Below, in pieces: positions 1 through 12,698 of a DNA stretch of 64,000 bases (positions are counted from its first letter, which is position 1; each line of letters starts with the position of its first letter). The position numbers were made by a program, and so were the translations under genes. The stretch is from positions 372,001 through 436,000 of the forward strand of contig JAQFVV010006707.1 in the NCBI GenBank assembly GCA_028023455.1, given 5' to 3'. The notes under the pieces were generated by a model. It did no database searches and was not told the DNA's origin. It saw nothing but the letters and a program-made list of their open reading frames with translations. Source of the DNA: Epiperipatus broadwayi (lineage: Eukaryota > Onychophora > Udeonychophora > Euonychophora > Peripatidae).

Positions 1-2
1 AA

Positions 3-434
3 GAAACAAACAGGATAGAATCATCTAAATTGTATGTTCCAACAGAAGTCCAAAGATATTTTTTATTGGAATATCAGTCTAAAAATGTTGAAAAGTTTAT
101 TGATCCACTCTATAATCTAGATAATCAATCAAATTGTGAAACTTTGATTGATACCTCCATCAATAAATCTGTTACACTTAGTCAGATTTATCAAAAAGAA
201 GAAATTTCATTTGATTCTAACACAGTACCTGATGAAAACCAAATTCAGCCATTTATTTTGAATTCTTTCAGCAATGATAAGTCGACAAGATGTTTAGATT
301 CTGAAATGGATTTGCATGAAGATTTGTCAATTAATGAAGAGACTGAGCCTGAATCTTGTGTTAATGAAAGAATTGCTGGAAAAATGGATAGTGATAAAAT
401 TGTTTTTCATGTTGAAAACAAAGTTGAAGAATAA
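3..434 (+). CDS. 5' part of putative KNL1/Spc105-like coding region (partial, left edge)
   Basis: The frame is open from the left edge of the window (first full codon at 3) to a TAA at 432-434, so the protein starts upstream. No ATG is needed here; the TTG at 30 is only an internal Leu codon. The product is hydrophilic, rich in Asn, Asp, Glu and Ser, with no membrane segment or fold I recognise. Near the end it reads KMDSDKIVFHVENK, which resembles the 'DK-IVF-EN' phrase found beside MELT motifs in animal KNL1. EMDLHED at about 303-320 could be a weak MELT-like motif. The open reading sense continues after 434 in the next frame, so the TAA probably reflects a frameshift near 420-431. It could be a real gene with assembly indels or a decaying copy. 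The kinetochore assignment is inference. Confidence 0.45.
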   Translation, partial: ETNRIESSKLYVPTEVQRYFLLEYQSKNVEKFIDPLYNLDNQSNCETLIDTSINKSVTLSQIYQKEEISFDSNTVPDENQIQPFILNSFSNDKSTRCLDSEMDLHEDLSINEETEPESCVNERIAGKMDSDKIVFHVENKVEE

Positions 435-688
435 TTCTAATGATATTCCATATTTTAATAATGCTTTGTTAAATGAATTTTGTAAAAAATGTGTTGACTG
501 ATAAGCAGTTTGATAAAAGTAATTGTAAAGTTCAAGCATTAAATAACAGAAATGAAGAGCTACCTTTTCACAAAAGTGATTCTCTTTTAACAGATAAAAT
601 TGAACTGGGTATCTTTTTATCTGAATGTGCTTCAAAATCTGTTGAAAGTCTTAATAAAGAGTTTTCAAATAAAAAATATAATGTTTAA
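435..688 (+). pseudogene. Frame-shifted middle part of the same coding region
   Basis: Two short stretches keep the same composition as the flanking frames. The first, about 420-500, reads KNNSNDIPYFNNALLNEF one frame on from the upstream segment. The second, about 484-688, reads KNVLTDKQFDKSNCK and onward one frame further, ending at a TAA at 686-688. The next segment returns to the original frame. Each step is +1, equal to one inserted or two deleted bases, and the breaks fall in or near A-rich runs (about 425, 485 and 670-690). I see no convincing GT/AG pairs to make these introns. Homopolymer errors in assembly or real decay are both possible. Confidence 0.4.
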
Positions 689-2276
689 AAAAACACATGA
701 CTGTTTATCAAACCAGACATTTTCTGAAAAGCAATGTTTAGATTGTAGGAAAAGAAAACTCATGCCAAATGATTGTTTTACTTTTACTGCTCAGAATTTT
801 AAGAAAAGAAGGTGTAATAAGTTAAATACCATAACAGATGATATAAAAATATCAACTTATTTAAATGATTTTATTAAAGTTGATAAGAATATAAATATTT
901 CAATAACTAATGATATGGAAATGACAACTGGTGTAAATAATATTAAAACGGGCAAGAAATGTCTGCAGAAAACTAGCATCTCTGATAAAGAAAATGACAA
1001 GGTTCCTTCAAACACTGTTAACACTCAACATTGTCAATTGATATCTGAGAAAACTTGTAATTTTTATAAATTAGATAATCCTTCTATCAGAAATGATATG
1101 GAATTTGCTTCTTGCTTGTCTAACAAAATTGGTGATGAAGCTAAATTAAATTATATTACTCATAATCATGAAAAGGATTTAGTTGTGAATATGAATGAAA
1201 TGGATTCTCAGAACAAGATGAATTTTAGTGATTCTTTAAATAAAGGTGATATGGAAATAATTACTTGTTTGCCTAATGTAGTTGAGGCTAATGAAATGCA
1301 GATGGATTTGAACTATTTAATGCATGATAGTGGAAATTCCATTAAATTAGATTCTCCGAGTGAAGTAAATAGAAGTAGTATAAAAATAAATTCTCTTAAT
1401 TTGGGTGACACAGTTAAAAAGCAAACTGAGGTGAATTGTCATTCTGGAAAGATTGAGAAAAATCTAATTTCAAATATTAGTGAACTCCATTCTGGGAATA
1501 TAAATTCTGATTGGGATGTAGCATCTATAATGAAAATGGAAAATTATGTTAACAATTCATTCTCTGTGGATTCAAAATTGACTTTACTAAACAATAAAGA
1601 GATGGATGTTATAGTTACTAATAATTTTGAAAAGAAATTTGATAGACATTCTTTGATCAGTAAAAAAGAGTCTGATTGTTTTTCCAAAGTCCAAAATATT
1701 GATATAAAAATAGCAGTGTGTATTGATGAAGTTTCTATAGGACAGATTCCTGTTAATAAGGCAATCAAAACTAAGAGTATTCATGATAAAGAAAACTTTC
1801 GAATTCCTGTTAATAAATCTATCAAAACTGCTATGGATAAAGAAAATGCTTGTCTATTTATTTCTACTAATGAAAAGTATGAAGAGGTAAAGATTCATGA
1901 AATGAATTTATTTATTGCTGAACATATTGATCCTGCAAACAATAAGAATATCATCTTTAGTGGTAGTAATGATGTTTTTGAGATGGAAATGATTACAAAC
2001 CCAATATTAGATAAACCTAAAATTTTTAGAAATATTAGTTATAGTGATACAGGGATTTGTAAATCCTTACTGGACAAGAATATTTGTATCCATCAAAGAT
2101 ATGACCAGCAACATGCTCGATTAAAATTGGCCCACATAGCAAAAATTAGGATAAGAAAGAGACATATTCCTCATCATAAAATTTGGGTAGATCAGATGTG
2201 GGTTAAGGTTTCCAAATATAATAATGTTGCATGCCAATTAAAGTTGTATATACCACTCGACCCAAGAAAAGAATAG
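681..2276 (+). CDS. Putative KNL1/Spc105-like kinetochore scaffold, MELT/KEN-rich region
   Basis: About 530 codons are open from the ATG at 681 to the TAG at 2274-2276; the frame is open from 600, but 600-680 reads as a shadow of the preceding frame. The protein is low-complexity and Asn/Lys/Asp/Ser-rich, with no fold I can place. Five MELT-like motifs recur: NDMEMTT (ATG 915), NDMEFAS (1098), GDMEIIT (1251), EMDVIVT (1602) and EMEMIT (1983). In KNL1 such motifs, phosphorylated by Mps1, recruit Bub3-Bub1. Three KEN-box-like motifs (DKEN at 984, 1785 and 1836) could be APC/C degrons. The last two lie in a tandem repeat, IPVNKxIKT..DKEN, at about 1744-1847. The C-terminus is basic (RIRKRHIPHHK). 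The PP1-binding RVSF and C-terminal RWD parts of KNL1 are not seen. No obvious exon continues it downstream. Other disordered cell-cycle proteins are possible. Confidence 0.5.
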   Translation: MFKKTHDCLSNQTFSEKQCLDCRKRKLMPNDCFTFTAQNFKKRRCNKLNTITDDIKISTYLNDFIKVDKNINISITNDMEMTTGVNNIKTGKKCLQKTSISDKENDKVPSNTVNTQHCQLISEKTCNFYKLDNPSIRNDMEFASCLSNKIGDEAKLNYITHNHEKDLVVNMNEMDSQNKMNFSDSLNKGDMEIITCLPNVVEANEMQMDLNYLMHDSGNSIKLDSPSEVNRSSIKINSLNLGDTVKKQTEVNCHSGKIEKNLISNISELHSGNINSDWDVASIMKMENYVNNSFSVDSKLTLLNNKEMDVIVTNNFEKKFDRHSLISKKESDCFSKVQNIDIKIAVCIDEVSIGQIPVNKAIKTKSIHDKENFRIPVNKSIKTAMDKENACLFISTNEKYEEVKIHEMNLFIAEHIDPANNKNIIFSGSNDVFEMEMITNPILDKPKIFRNISYSDTGICKSLLDKNICIHQRYDQQHARLKLAHIAKIRIRKRHIPHHKIWVDQMWVKVSKYNNVACQLKLYIPLDPRKE

Positions 2277-5200
2277 TAAAAAGTGTTTTGAGATTGATAG
2301 GACAGCATAATACATCAGAACAGACCATTGATTTTCAAAAGGACTTAAGAGAATAGGGAGATTCCAGTTAGTACATTGTGATTAGAGTTTCTTGAAGTGA
2401 GGCATAAACATAGGAGTAATGGGGAATAGATAAACTAATTCATTACTATTATGTTACCCATGTGTATCTTTGCCACTTGGAATAATTTTTAAAGGTATAA
2501 GTAAAATCATTTTTTTTAACAATTTTTTTTTGTTTGTTCCTCTAATTACAGAAATGTGAAGTGGTGAATCTGTAATACAGATTTAACTTCACTGCATGAT
2601 GACATTACATACCTTCAAAGTAGGGTTTGAACCAGTTTATATGTTTATTTGGTCATCCACGGAATGTTAAGCACACACATATACACGTATAACTTCCACC
2701 CTATTTATTCAAAATGGTTATGTATAACCAGTTGAATTATTATTTTAGCTTAAGTATATTTTATTTCCAAGCTTGTAAATTCCCTTCACTTAGATAATTG
2801 TGTATGTGTGTATATGTATTATAGATATAAAAATAAATACAATTAATGTAGAGCTAAAGCAAATGCCAGAAATTTCTAAAAAGTATTATTACAATTTAAG
2901 AAGGTCATTCTCATTTTAAATATTTCAAGTCAAACCAAAAATCATATTTTAAAGTTATTTGCAATTCAAAAATATGTTTAAATAATGCTTTCTGGAACGT
3001 ATTGTTTACATCTTCCAATATTGCCAAATTTCAAGTATAGGAGGAGCAGAAGTTCTAGGAACGCGCAAGAGGAGTTCAAATCACTCTTCTCTCTGGTATT
3101 TGTGTAGAGAGTGGAAACAAAATGGATTGTGAGTAAAAGGAACTTGCCTCCCTGATCTTAAATCACCTTTGTTCTGCCTCCCTGCTATGCCATCGCTACT
3201 TGAGAACTGTTATGTTTTACTGTAAAAGAATATTGGAAGATACCTACCATTATTTTACTAATATTGTGTCTTGCTAAACTTTGTGTACATTATTATAAGT
3301 GGCCACCATAACTTCTAAAGGTAATCCATTTTGCCGAAGAATGAACTCTTAATTCCCCTCACTTCATTTTTTTCCTAAATCTTAATTGTAATCAGAATGT
3401 AATCTTTATTTATTTTATAACTGATTATAAATTTAATTATCGTTAAATTTGTGATTTTCTCTCTTAAGTTTTTAAACTCGTTCTTTGAAACGCTAAGCAC
3501 AAAATTATGTACTTTAAATCTATCATTAGCTTTTAAAGTTTCACACTCTAATTATTTTATTTCATGTGGCAAAACTTATTTTAAATATATATCTTATTAA
3601 ATTAGTTTTAGTGTGCTAATGTTTTAATCTAGCAAACTTATATTATTTCAATCATCATTCCAATACTTTAGAATATTTAAATAGTTAAACGTAAAATTTC
3701 TTACTGAACGCTGTTCTCTCGGTTAAATATTTGAAATATATGCTTAATGGCGGATGGTTTAAAAATAATATTATGGCATAAGATAAACATTTTGTTGTTG
3801 TCACTATCGATATTTAAATGTATTTTATCTTCTTAAAATAAATTTGATTATTAATATATTTTGATAACTATTCATTATTTATATGCCATTAAGAGTTAAA
3901 TTGCTTATAATATATTGTCGTTTAAAATACTTGGACTTGTTAAATAGGGAATAATATTTTCCCTCTTCTATATTCGACATCCTAAATTTATTAAAGTTAT
4001 ACGTATGATGCTGAGTGGGTTATTATTTTATCATGGCGTTATGCATGTGATTATTGCTTTATTTAAGCTTAAATTAATTCATTAGTCATTTAAGACTTAA
4101 GCCATATTTGCGTTGCTTACTTACGATAGCATTTTAAAGTATTTATATTTTGCTTTATCATATTTATCATCCGAAGTCTGGATTTTCTCCACGTAACTCA
4201 TCTCGGAATGAGGTTTAGTAGAACCGATCTCATGATAAACATTAGAGTATTAAGGCAATGCATGTGACACGTTGGAGGGTGTACCATGGAATCCTTAACA
4301 CTCATATTTTCGAATACTGCCTTGTGATAAATACAAGATGAATCATATATGTGATAAAGTTTTTAAGTCCAAAGACGGACATCTTCTCCATTTTAAACGC
4401 TGTCATTATAGTTAGCACTGCGAGTTTTTTTATGGATAGTTCTCATATTATTTATAAGACATGTTGCAGTGATGTTTGTAAACCACTCATTTTATAATTT
4501 ATCAAATATTTTAGGATTGTCACAGTAAAACTTATTAGGTTAACCCATTCCTCATTTGTACAGGCCCAAATATGCTCATAAATGATAAATTAGTAACTAT
4601 CATATCAAGAGTAAACCTCTCTTTATAGATGAATTTGTAAATGTCCTTATCATTACTTAAAGTAATGATCACAGCATTGATAATATTAATTTATTATTAT
4701 CTATAACTCATTAGCATACTAAATCAGTTACTTATATGCAAAATAATAACCGCATTAAATCTGTGCTATGTTTTCTAATGTAAATTAAATTGTTTGTATT
4801 TATTAAATTATTATGTTTTAATAATTACTCATGCATTGTGTCTTACTGACTCTCACTCATTGAATCCCATTTAATTTTTATAATAATGATAATATTATTT
4901 AGAAGTTATAACACTATCTTAAATAAACATTTATCTACGAGTTGTTTTGTCTTTGCTCATTCTGGATGGATACTATTTTATAATTCATGTTTCTTTTGCA
5001 ATGCTAGCTGTGTGCAATTCATTTTAAATTTATAATTTTTTCTTTCACATAAGATAATTGATTGAGCCAAGATTTGATATTATTCATTTACATTAATTAC
5101 CCTATAGATCTCATGTTTCTCTGCTGTGTCTCTGGGACCAGAATGAATAAAATTTCATGTTATCATCAGAAGTGTTGTTTATAATGTTATAGTTTTAGAG

Positions 5201-5629
5201 AAGAGCAAATAGGGCAAAATTCATGATTGCTCCTGACCTGTGTATCTCAGGCATGAGTGGATTTAGGGTACTTTTGCTTAGATTCTATACCTTGTTAAAT
5301 AAACATACCATTCTGACTGGTACAATACATTCTATCAACCATTACAATTATCTATATTTTAAATCATTTCTTAAAATGTAATAAAAATACTTCCTCAATA
5401 AGTTTAGAATATCATTATTATCAAATTAAGTAAAGATAATCAGTAAGTAATTATAATTATTTGTAAGTTCACATATTTCATATTTGTGAAAAGATCTGAG
5501 GTGATGAAAATATTACTTTGTAGTGGTAGTCCATCAGTCATTTATTTTTTTATTTTTATTTTTTAAATATCTTCTTCTATAACTCTACATTGCTTATGAA
5601 TCACCACATTTATTTTATTCTCTCAAGAG

Positions 5630-5630
<1 letters not shown>
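2277..5630. other. Non-coding AT-rich DNA; possible 3' UTR and a weak first-exon candidate
   Basis: AATAAA-like signals (for example near 2831) could serve the upstream gene. A locally GC-richer patch at about 3030-3200 contains AACAAAATGGATT followed at once by GTGAGTAA, which looks like a start codon in a short first exon with a strong splice donor; no next exon was found. A second patch of higher complexity at about 4170-4330 resembles nothing I know. The rest is simple AT-rich sequence. Confidence 0.4.
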
Positions 5631-5719
<89 letters not shown>

Positions 5720-5728
5720 TATATATAT
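5631..5728. repeat. (TA)n microsatellite
   Basis: About 98 bp of nearly perfect TA dinucleotides with one AA interruption near 5712. The Ile-Tyr reading frame across it is not a gene. Confidence 0.97.
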
Positions 5729-7660
<1,932 letters not shown>

Positions 7661-7706
<46 letters not shown>

Positions 7707-7711
7707 GCCAG

Positions 7712-7753
<42 letters not shown>

Positions 7754-7761
7754 ATCTGGCT
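7661..7761. repeat. (CT)n/(TA)n microsatellite with hairpin-forming arms
   Basis: A (TC)n run of about 20 bp passes into (TA)n. The 10-bp arms AGCCAGATAA (7706-7715) and TTATCTGGCT (7752-7761) are exact reverse complements enclosing an AT run, so the segment can extrude as a cruciform. Confidence 0.85.
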
Positions 7762-10261
7762 TTCCAATCAGCCATCATCCAACACATCATATACAAAAAA
7801 TACCTGAATTAAAAGTATTCTACACTTTATGACTGATTGGGAGAAATAAGATTGAAATGACTGACTGCTTATCCATGTTTTAAATAAAAGAAAACATTCA
7901 CCTGTATTTGAAAGCTGAATAAAAATAAATGATCTGCTGATAAGTATTAAACCATGCTAGTTCAGTTATTCCAGTGACTGAGTTTAAACCCCAGAAAAAA
8001 ATATAAATATAAGAGCAACAGATATTCTCCATCTATTAAAAGAATTATGCTGAATGGGGAAAGAAATAGTTCCTGTGCCAAATGGTTCCTACTAAAGCAA
8101 ACAACTTCTTCATCATCATCACCATAAAAGAATTACAAGTCTCAAGTCATGAAAAGAGACTGTTCCAGTAAAACATGGAAATTGGTCATATACACATGGT
8201 ACAGATTGTTAAGTGTTTGCTGCAAAATGTATAGACATTTGACAAGCTGAGTTTGAACTTTTGGAAGCCTCAAGAAAATAAAAGGGACTGGTAATAAAAA
8301 AAAATTTAATTATATATTTTTCTTTTTATGATGTCAGGGACTATCAGTAAAATTTTTAATAATAAGGTTTTATCTTTTTTTTATCTCTGAACTTCAAAAA
8401 CCAAAATCGAGTAAAATCAAAAATTTCATCAGTAATAATAGCTATAAGCTTGATTAAATATTTTATGTATGTTAAAATTAGTATACCCACTTATTGATGA
8501 ATTTTGTTTTCTAAAGGGTATTATTGTATATTAATCTAAATTTATGAAATTTTCTTAATATGTAAAATATTTTTTTTTGTATTATTATTTGTTTTTAAAT
8601 AAAATTTTATTTCTAATGGGGAGCAACACACACATACATGGTAATATAATAATATTTGTCACATGTATATAATTTCATATGAATGCGAGAATAATAGACA
8701 TATAGCATTAAAGATATTATATTATTTTTTCTTTTTTGAGTTAAGGAGTAGTAATCTCAATGGCTTAGAGGAGGAGATAAGTTATTTAAAACTTGTTTCT
8801 GGAGATCTTTTTCTTCTCAATTTGAATAACACTTTTTCTAACTAATCATTCTACTTTATATGTTAAGTTTAGATGTATAAGAATATAAAAGTATGTGTGC
8901 ACAAATAGTGTTTTTTTTTATGAAATATTTTTCTTATGGATAGAAAATGTTAGCAATTTGTTATCCAAATTGATATACATTATACTATGATAAATGTTGG
9001 ATATTGTCATTAACAGGAAAGGGGGAAGAATTTAATATTAATCTTATGATTTCAATATAATAACTTATAATTTATTAATCATATAAATTTTCATTTCTAT
9101 CTTTAAATTTTATGTATATGTTAGTAATGAGTAATAAATGTTAATTTGTTTTATTAAACAAGGCATATATTTTCATTAAGAGTATTGTTTATTAGTTGTG
9201 ATCATTCGTCATCACTGGTGAATATTAACTGTTTAAGTTCTAATTAGATATACTAAAATTAAACACAGATATGAATTTCTAAAAACTAAATGTTATGTTA
9301 GGCTTAGTTCTAAAGTTGTGGCTAGAAGTACCAGCATCATCATCATCATCATCATCACATTTTTCAATTAATGATCTAGTTAAATGTTTAAAGGCCATAG
9401 ATAAATAATGATTTCATGATATTTGATTGTCATTTGAGAGTCATTATAATAACAATCATTTCATCATCTACATCATACAAGGATGAGTGAATTGTCACCC
9501 TAACTTAATAGTGTAATAGGAGCTAGTAAAACTTATGGGAGTATTAGAAAGTATTAAAACACATTTATCATATTAAAATCTAAGGGATAATTTCTGTCTC
9601 ATGAATTTTATATACACCACTATAGCTTAAGGATGTTTTGTGTTTCCTTTAATGTTGGTGCATATGGTGATATTGGTCTAGAATCAAAAATCCTACCTTT
9701 TGTTATAAATAAAATACCAAAAAGGTTTAAACCTGGTACATTTGAAAAAGTTATAGAATATAACTTTGTCTAGGTTCAGATAACCTAGTGGTGCCCTGCT
9801 AGACTATATTCACTCCATATTCACTTATTATTCACTTAGATATTTACTTAATATAAAACGAGAGATAAAAGTGGGTAAAATTTACTGTTGGATATATTTT
9901 GGAAATATTTTTTTAGGTTACCAATGTAGTCACCCACTTGATATTATTTCATAAGTACAATGTCTCAATAGTTTATTTAAGTTACAATGTGTTCCTACTT
10001 GTTTATGGAGGATACAATGGCTGCCTAACTAGGGTTTGAAAAAGGCCAGATACCAGATAACTGAAATGACTAGTTTCTAATCATTATTATTATTATTATT
10101 ATATTATTTTGCCATTTTGGAGTTGATTTATATTTATCTCATCATCATTTTTCTCCCTCAAGACACAGACATGATATATATTGTGAGAATATATTGTAAC
10201 CCTTAGTTTCTGTCATGGATAAACTAACGAGCGGTAAATTCAGTATAACATTAGTTTTACA
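7762..10261. other. AT-rich non-coding spacer with a (CAT)n run
   Basis: Anonymous AT-rich DNA. A (CAT)n run of about 24 bp at 9334-9357 reads (ATG)n on the minus strand, like the RTE tails elsewhere in this window, but the sequence next to it shows no clear RTE coding similarity. Smaller CATCATCAT and ATT runs occur near 8110 and 10083. The short open frame at 8663-8845 has no recognisable content. Confidence 0.45.
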
Positions 10262-10310
10262 TAATCTAAAAAGCTGACCCACCTGATCACACACATGTTG
10301 AAAAGATAAA

Positions 10311-10369
10311 TAATCATCAATATGCATATTTCATGCTAAACCAGCACTCATCAGTTGGTCCAGATTACC
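10311..10369 (-). ncRNA. Hammerhead ribozyme-like motif (family 3, copy A left arm)
   Basis: On the minus strand: outer stem I TAATC, internal loop TGGA, inner stem I CCAA, core CTGATGA, stem II TGCT/AGCA with loop GGTTT, core GAAA, a short stem III with loop ATGC, cleavage triplet ATA, then TTGATGATTA. The inner stem I has one mismatch (TTGA instead of TTGG). All core bases are present. Confidence 0.6.
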
Positions 10370-10694
10370 ATATCCACACATATATACAATCAGTACTCAG
10401 CTTCATATTAAGATAGCCAATCTTCATACTTTAATGGACAGGCTTCAAACTATTTTAAGCCACAACTCTTCAGCCTTCCATTTCATACAAAATCTGACGA
10501 TGGAATTTTCAAAGCCCACATTAGTGCCAAAGTTGTCATCCTACCCATGTTGTCATTTAGTCATTCTGACCCCTCATCTACATCAGATTTTCAATGAAAT
10601 GGAAGGCTGAAGAGTTTGAAGCCTGTTCATTAAAGTATGAAGATTGGCTATCTTAATGTAAAGCTGAGTACTGATTGTATATATGTGTGGAGAT

Positions 10695-10752
10695 GGTAAT
10701 CTGGGCCAACTGATGAGTGCTGGTTTAGCACGAAATATATATTGGTGATTAT
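10695..10752 (+). ncRNA. Hammerhead ribozyme-like motif (family 3, copy A right arm)
   Basis: The core CTGATGA is followed by a perfect five-base-pair stem II (GTGCT/AGCAC, loop GGTTT) and GAAA. Stem III is A-U, U-A with a two-base loop, then ATA as the predicted cleavage triplet. Inner stem I pairs CCAA with TTGG. Outer stem I pairs GTAATC with GATTAT across an internal loop. With all core bases intact this is one of the best candidates for activity. Confidence 0.65.
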
Positions 10753-10870
10753 TTTTCAATATGTGTGTGATCAGGTGGGTTAGCAATATAAGATGGCCTT
10801 GAGAGTTGTGGGTCGTGTGAAAGTCTGAGTTCGAATCCCGCATATATTACATCTATTAATGCAGGTGTAA

Positions 10871-12460
10871 GCCTGTACAATGTAATAATCTAAAAAGATT
10901 TTTTTTTTTTTATCAAAATATTAAGCTAAATAAAAGTTGGTATTTTGTTTTTAAAATAAAAACATTGTAAATCCTGAATCTATAACGTATAAATAAAAGT
11001 ATGTTCATACTTTTTCAAAATTACAATGTATAAATATAGAGAGGAGGGAAGGGGGGTGATTGTCTTGCGCGCATTATAAAACTTTAAAAGAGAATTAAGA
11101 ACCTAATAAAAATTAAAGTGAATCAACGATATTTTAAAAGTGAAAGTTGATATCGCGAATAAAATTTGAACTTGCTAATTCTAGCGATTGATTAATATTT
11201 AATTGTATCGAAAAATAGCTCTTTAAATTTCAAAAGATTATAAAGTCAGTTTACTGTTAATTAAAGTAATAATAAGTACATTGTTAATAATAAGTAGTTA
11301 TATGTGTGTCTTATATATCATACATTATACCATACGATAATGTTTTGCGAGTGTTATTATTTTATATGAGTATTAAAGAAATTCATGGTGGTTTTCACTC
11401 ATAAATCCTTAAATAAAATTTGGTCTATTCATTTTTATTGAAATATTTTTTTTATAAAATTTCCCACCATTTTATTTTTACATTTTTTTTTTTTTTGTTT
11501 TCGGGAAATATCTCTCAAACACACGTTGGAAGGGCGGTTTTGTGCATAAGTAATGTCCAGACAAAAATTGAATAAACCAATTAAAAATTAATATTAGGGG
11601 TCAAAGGCAAACAGTTAGAACAGAAAAATAATTGATGGATAGATAAAATAAAACTAAACTCATATTATATCAAGGGGTCTTCTATAAAAATCTTGTGCCC
11701 AGGGATCACGCTAAAAATTTCTGTTCAATCCATCATCTGACTAAATCTATTAGTTTTACCTAAAAAGTGTATACTGTATATCTTACATATGAAGCACTAG
11801 AAAGTTCATAGACACACTTGTCTCCTCTATTAAGTCAATTGGTGCCAAAAATTTTACCAATCTACAATGAATCAACACACCATGCTAAAATCAACGCATC
11901 CAATTCTGAAGCTTCGATCTATATATCCTTGAATATCTCAGGTACAAACTTCTATTGTCACTTGTCTTTTATTAAATGGTTTAATTAGTAAATTTGGATA
12001 GATCATTGTGCTACATACTTTTATTAATCTTAATCTCATATGGAAAAAGTCATTTTTAATATTTGGATGTCTTAATTCTATTACAAACGTTAATAATATT
12101 GAATACTATTTCAAATATTTAATTTTTACTACTGGAATAAACGAATTACAAGAGTTTAAAAGGCTGAAAGACTAATAATAATAAATGCTAATTTAACTTT
12201 ACTTTATATTAAATTCAAGATATTATATAGTTAAAAAAATAACTTATACTTATTGCAATTAAGATTCTCCTGAGTAAACCTTTGAGTTCTCTTGAGAGAA
12301 TAATTATAAAATGAAACTTGGAAATTATAGTCAAAACAATTATTTTTAAAAATGTGATGAAAAAAAAAAGTCTGAACAAAAGTTCTTGAAAATATTGTTA
12401 GCATAAATATAAAATTTTAATCCATTTCTTATTTGCATTGCTTAATTATATATACTATAA
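10871..12460. other. AT-rich non-coding spacer
   Basis: No gene or known repeat was recognised. T-rich runs near 10901 and 11483 and a locally less AT-rich patch at about 11500-11560 are the only notable features. Confidence 0.45.
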
Positions 12461-12698
12461 TACACCATATACTCCTTAATTTACACTTTACAATGCAGTT
12501 AACATAAGATTTATTTTATTTCCTTTCTTACAGTTTCAACTGTCCAACAGTCATCATCAGAGCTATTATCTCAGTACCCTGAGATAATAGCTCTGATGAT
12601 GACTGCTGGACAGTTGAAACTGTAAGAAAGGAAATAAAGTATATCTTATGTTAACTGCATTGTAAAGTGTAAATTAAGGAGTATATGGTGTATTATAG
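12461..12698. repeat. 238-bp near-perfect palindrome with hammerhead-like cores in both arms
   Basis: Two arms of about 117 bp are almost identical reverse complements around a four-base centre (TACC at about 12577). The plus arm contains CTGATGA, a hairpin GACTG/CAGTT with loop CTGGA, then GAAAC, which is the order of a hammerhead core. No convincing stem III, UH site or stem I follows, so activity is doubtful. The near identity of the arms implies a recent fold-back duplication. Confidence 0.8.

Larger units (their letters stand above)
10262..10870. mobile_element. Hammerhead/B-box element, family 3, copy A: head-to-head inverted dimer
   Basis: Two partial units face each other. The left arm (about 10275-10489, minus sense) and right arm (about 10594-10787, plus sense) are close reverse complements around a spacer of about 100 bp. 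Each arm carries a hammerhead-like core. The right unit continues through AGTTCGAATCC (10828-10838), a good tRNA B-box match, and ends near a GCAGGTGTAAGCCTGT mini-hairpin and a T run. I see no convincing A box. Related copies lie at 19.55-19.83 and 38.2-38.5 kb. The small open frame across 10583-10843 is a by-product of the repeat. Architecture resembles hammerhead-bearing SINE-like elements; transposition mode is unknown. Confidence 0.7.

Noticed and set aside
9334-9357. RTE tail on the minus strand
   Set aside because: The (ATG)n run fits, but the adjoining bases do not match the two RTE 3' ends seen elsewhere.
10828-10838. Genuine tRNA gene
   Set aside because: The B-box matches well, but there is no acceptor stem, cloverleaf or clear A box, and the segment belongs to a dispersed repeat.
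10583-10843. 86-codon minus-strand frame
   Set aside because: It lies wholly inside a fold-back repeat arm and is not kept in the second copy at 19.6 kb.
12461-12698. Functional hammerhead ribozyme
   Set aside because: Core strings are present, but stem III, a UH cleavage site and stem I could not be built, so I list it as a palindrome with hammerhead-like cores only.
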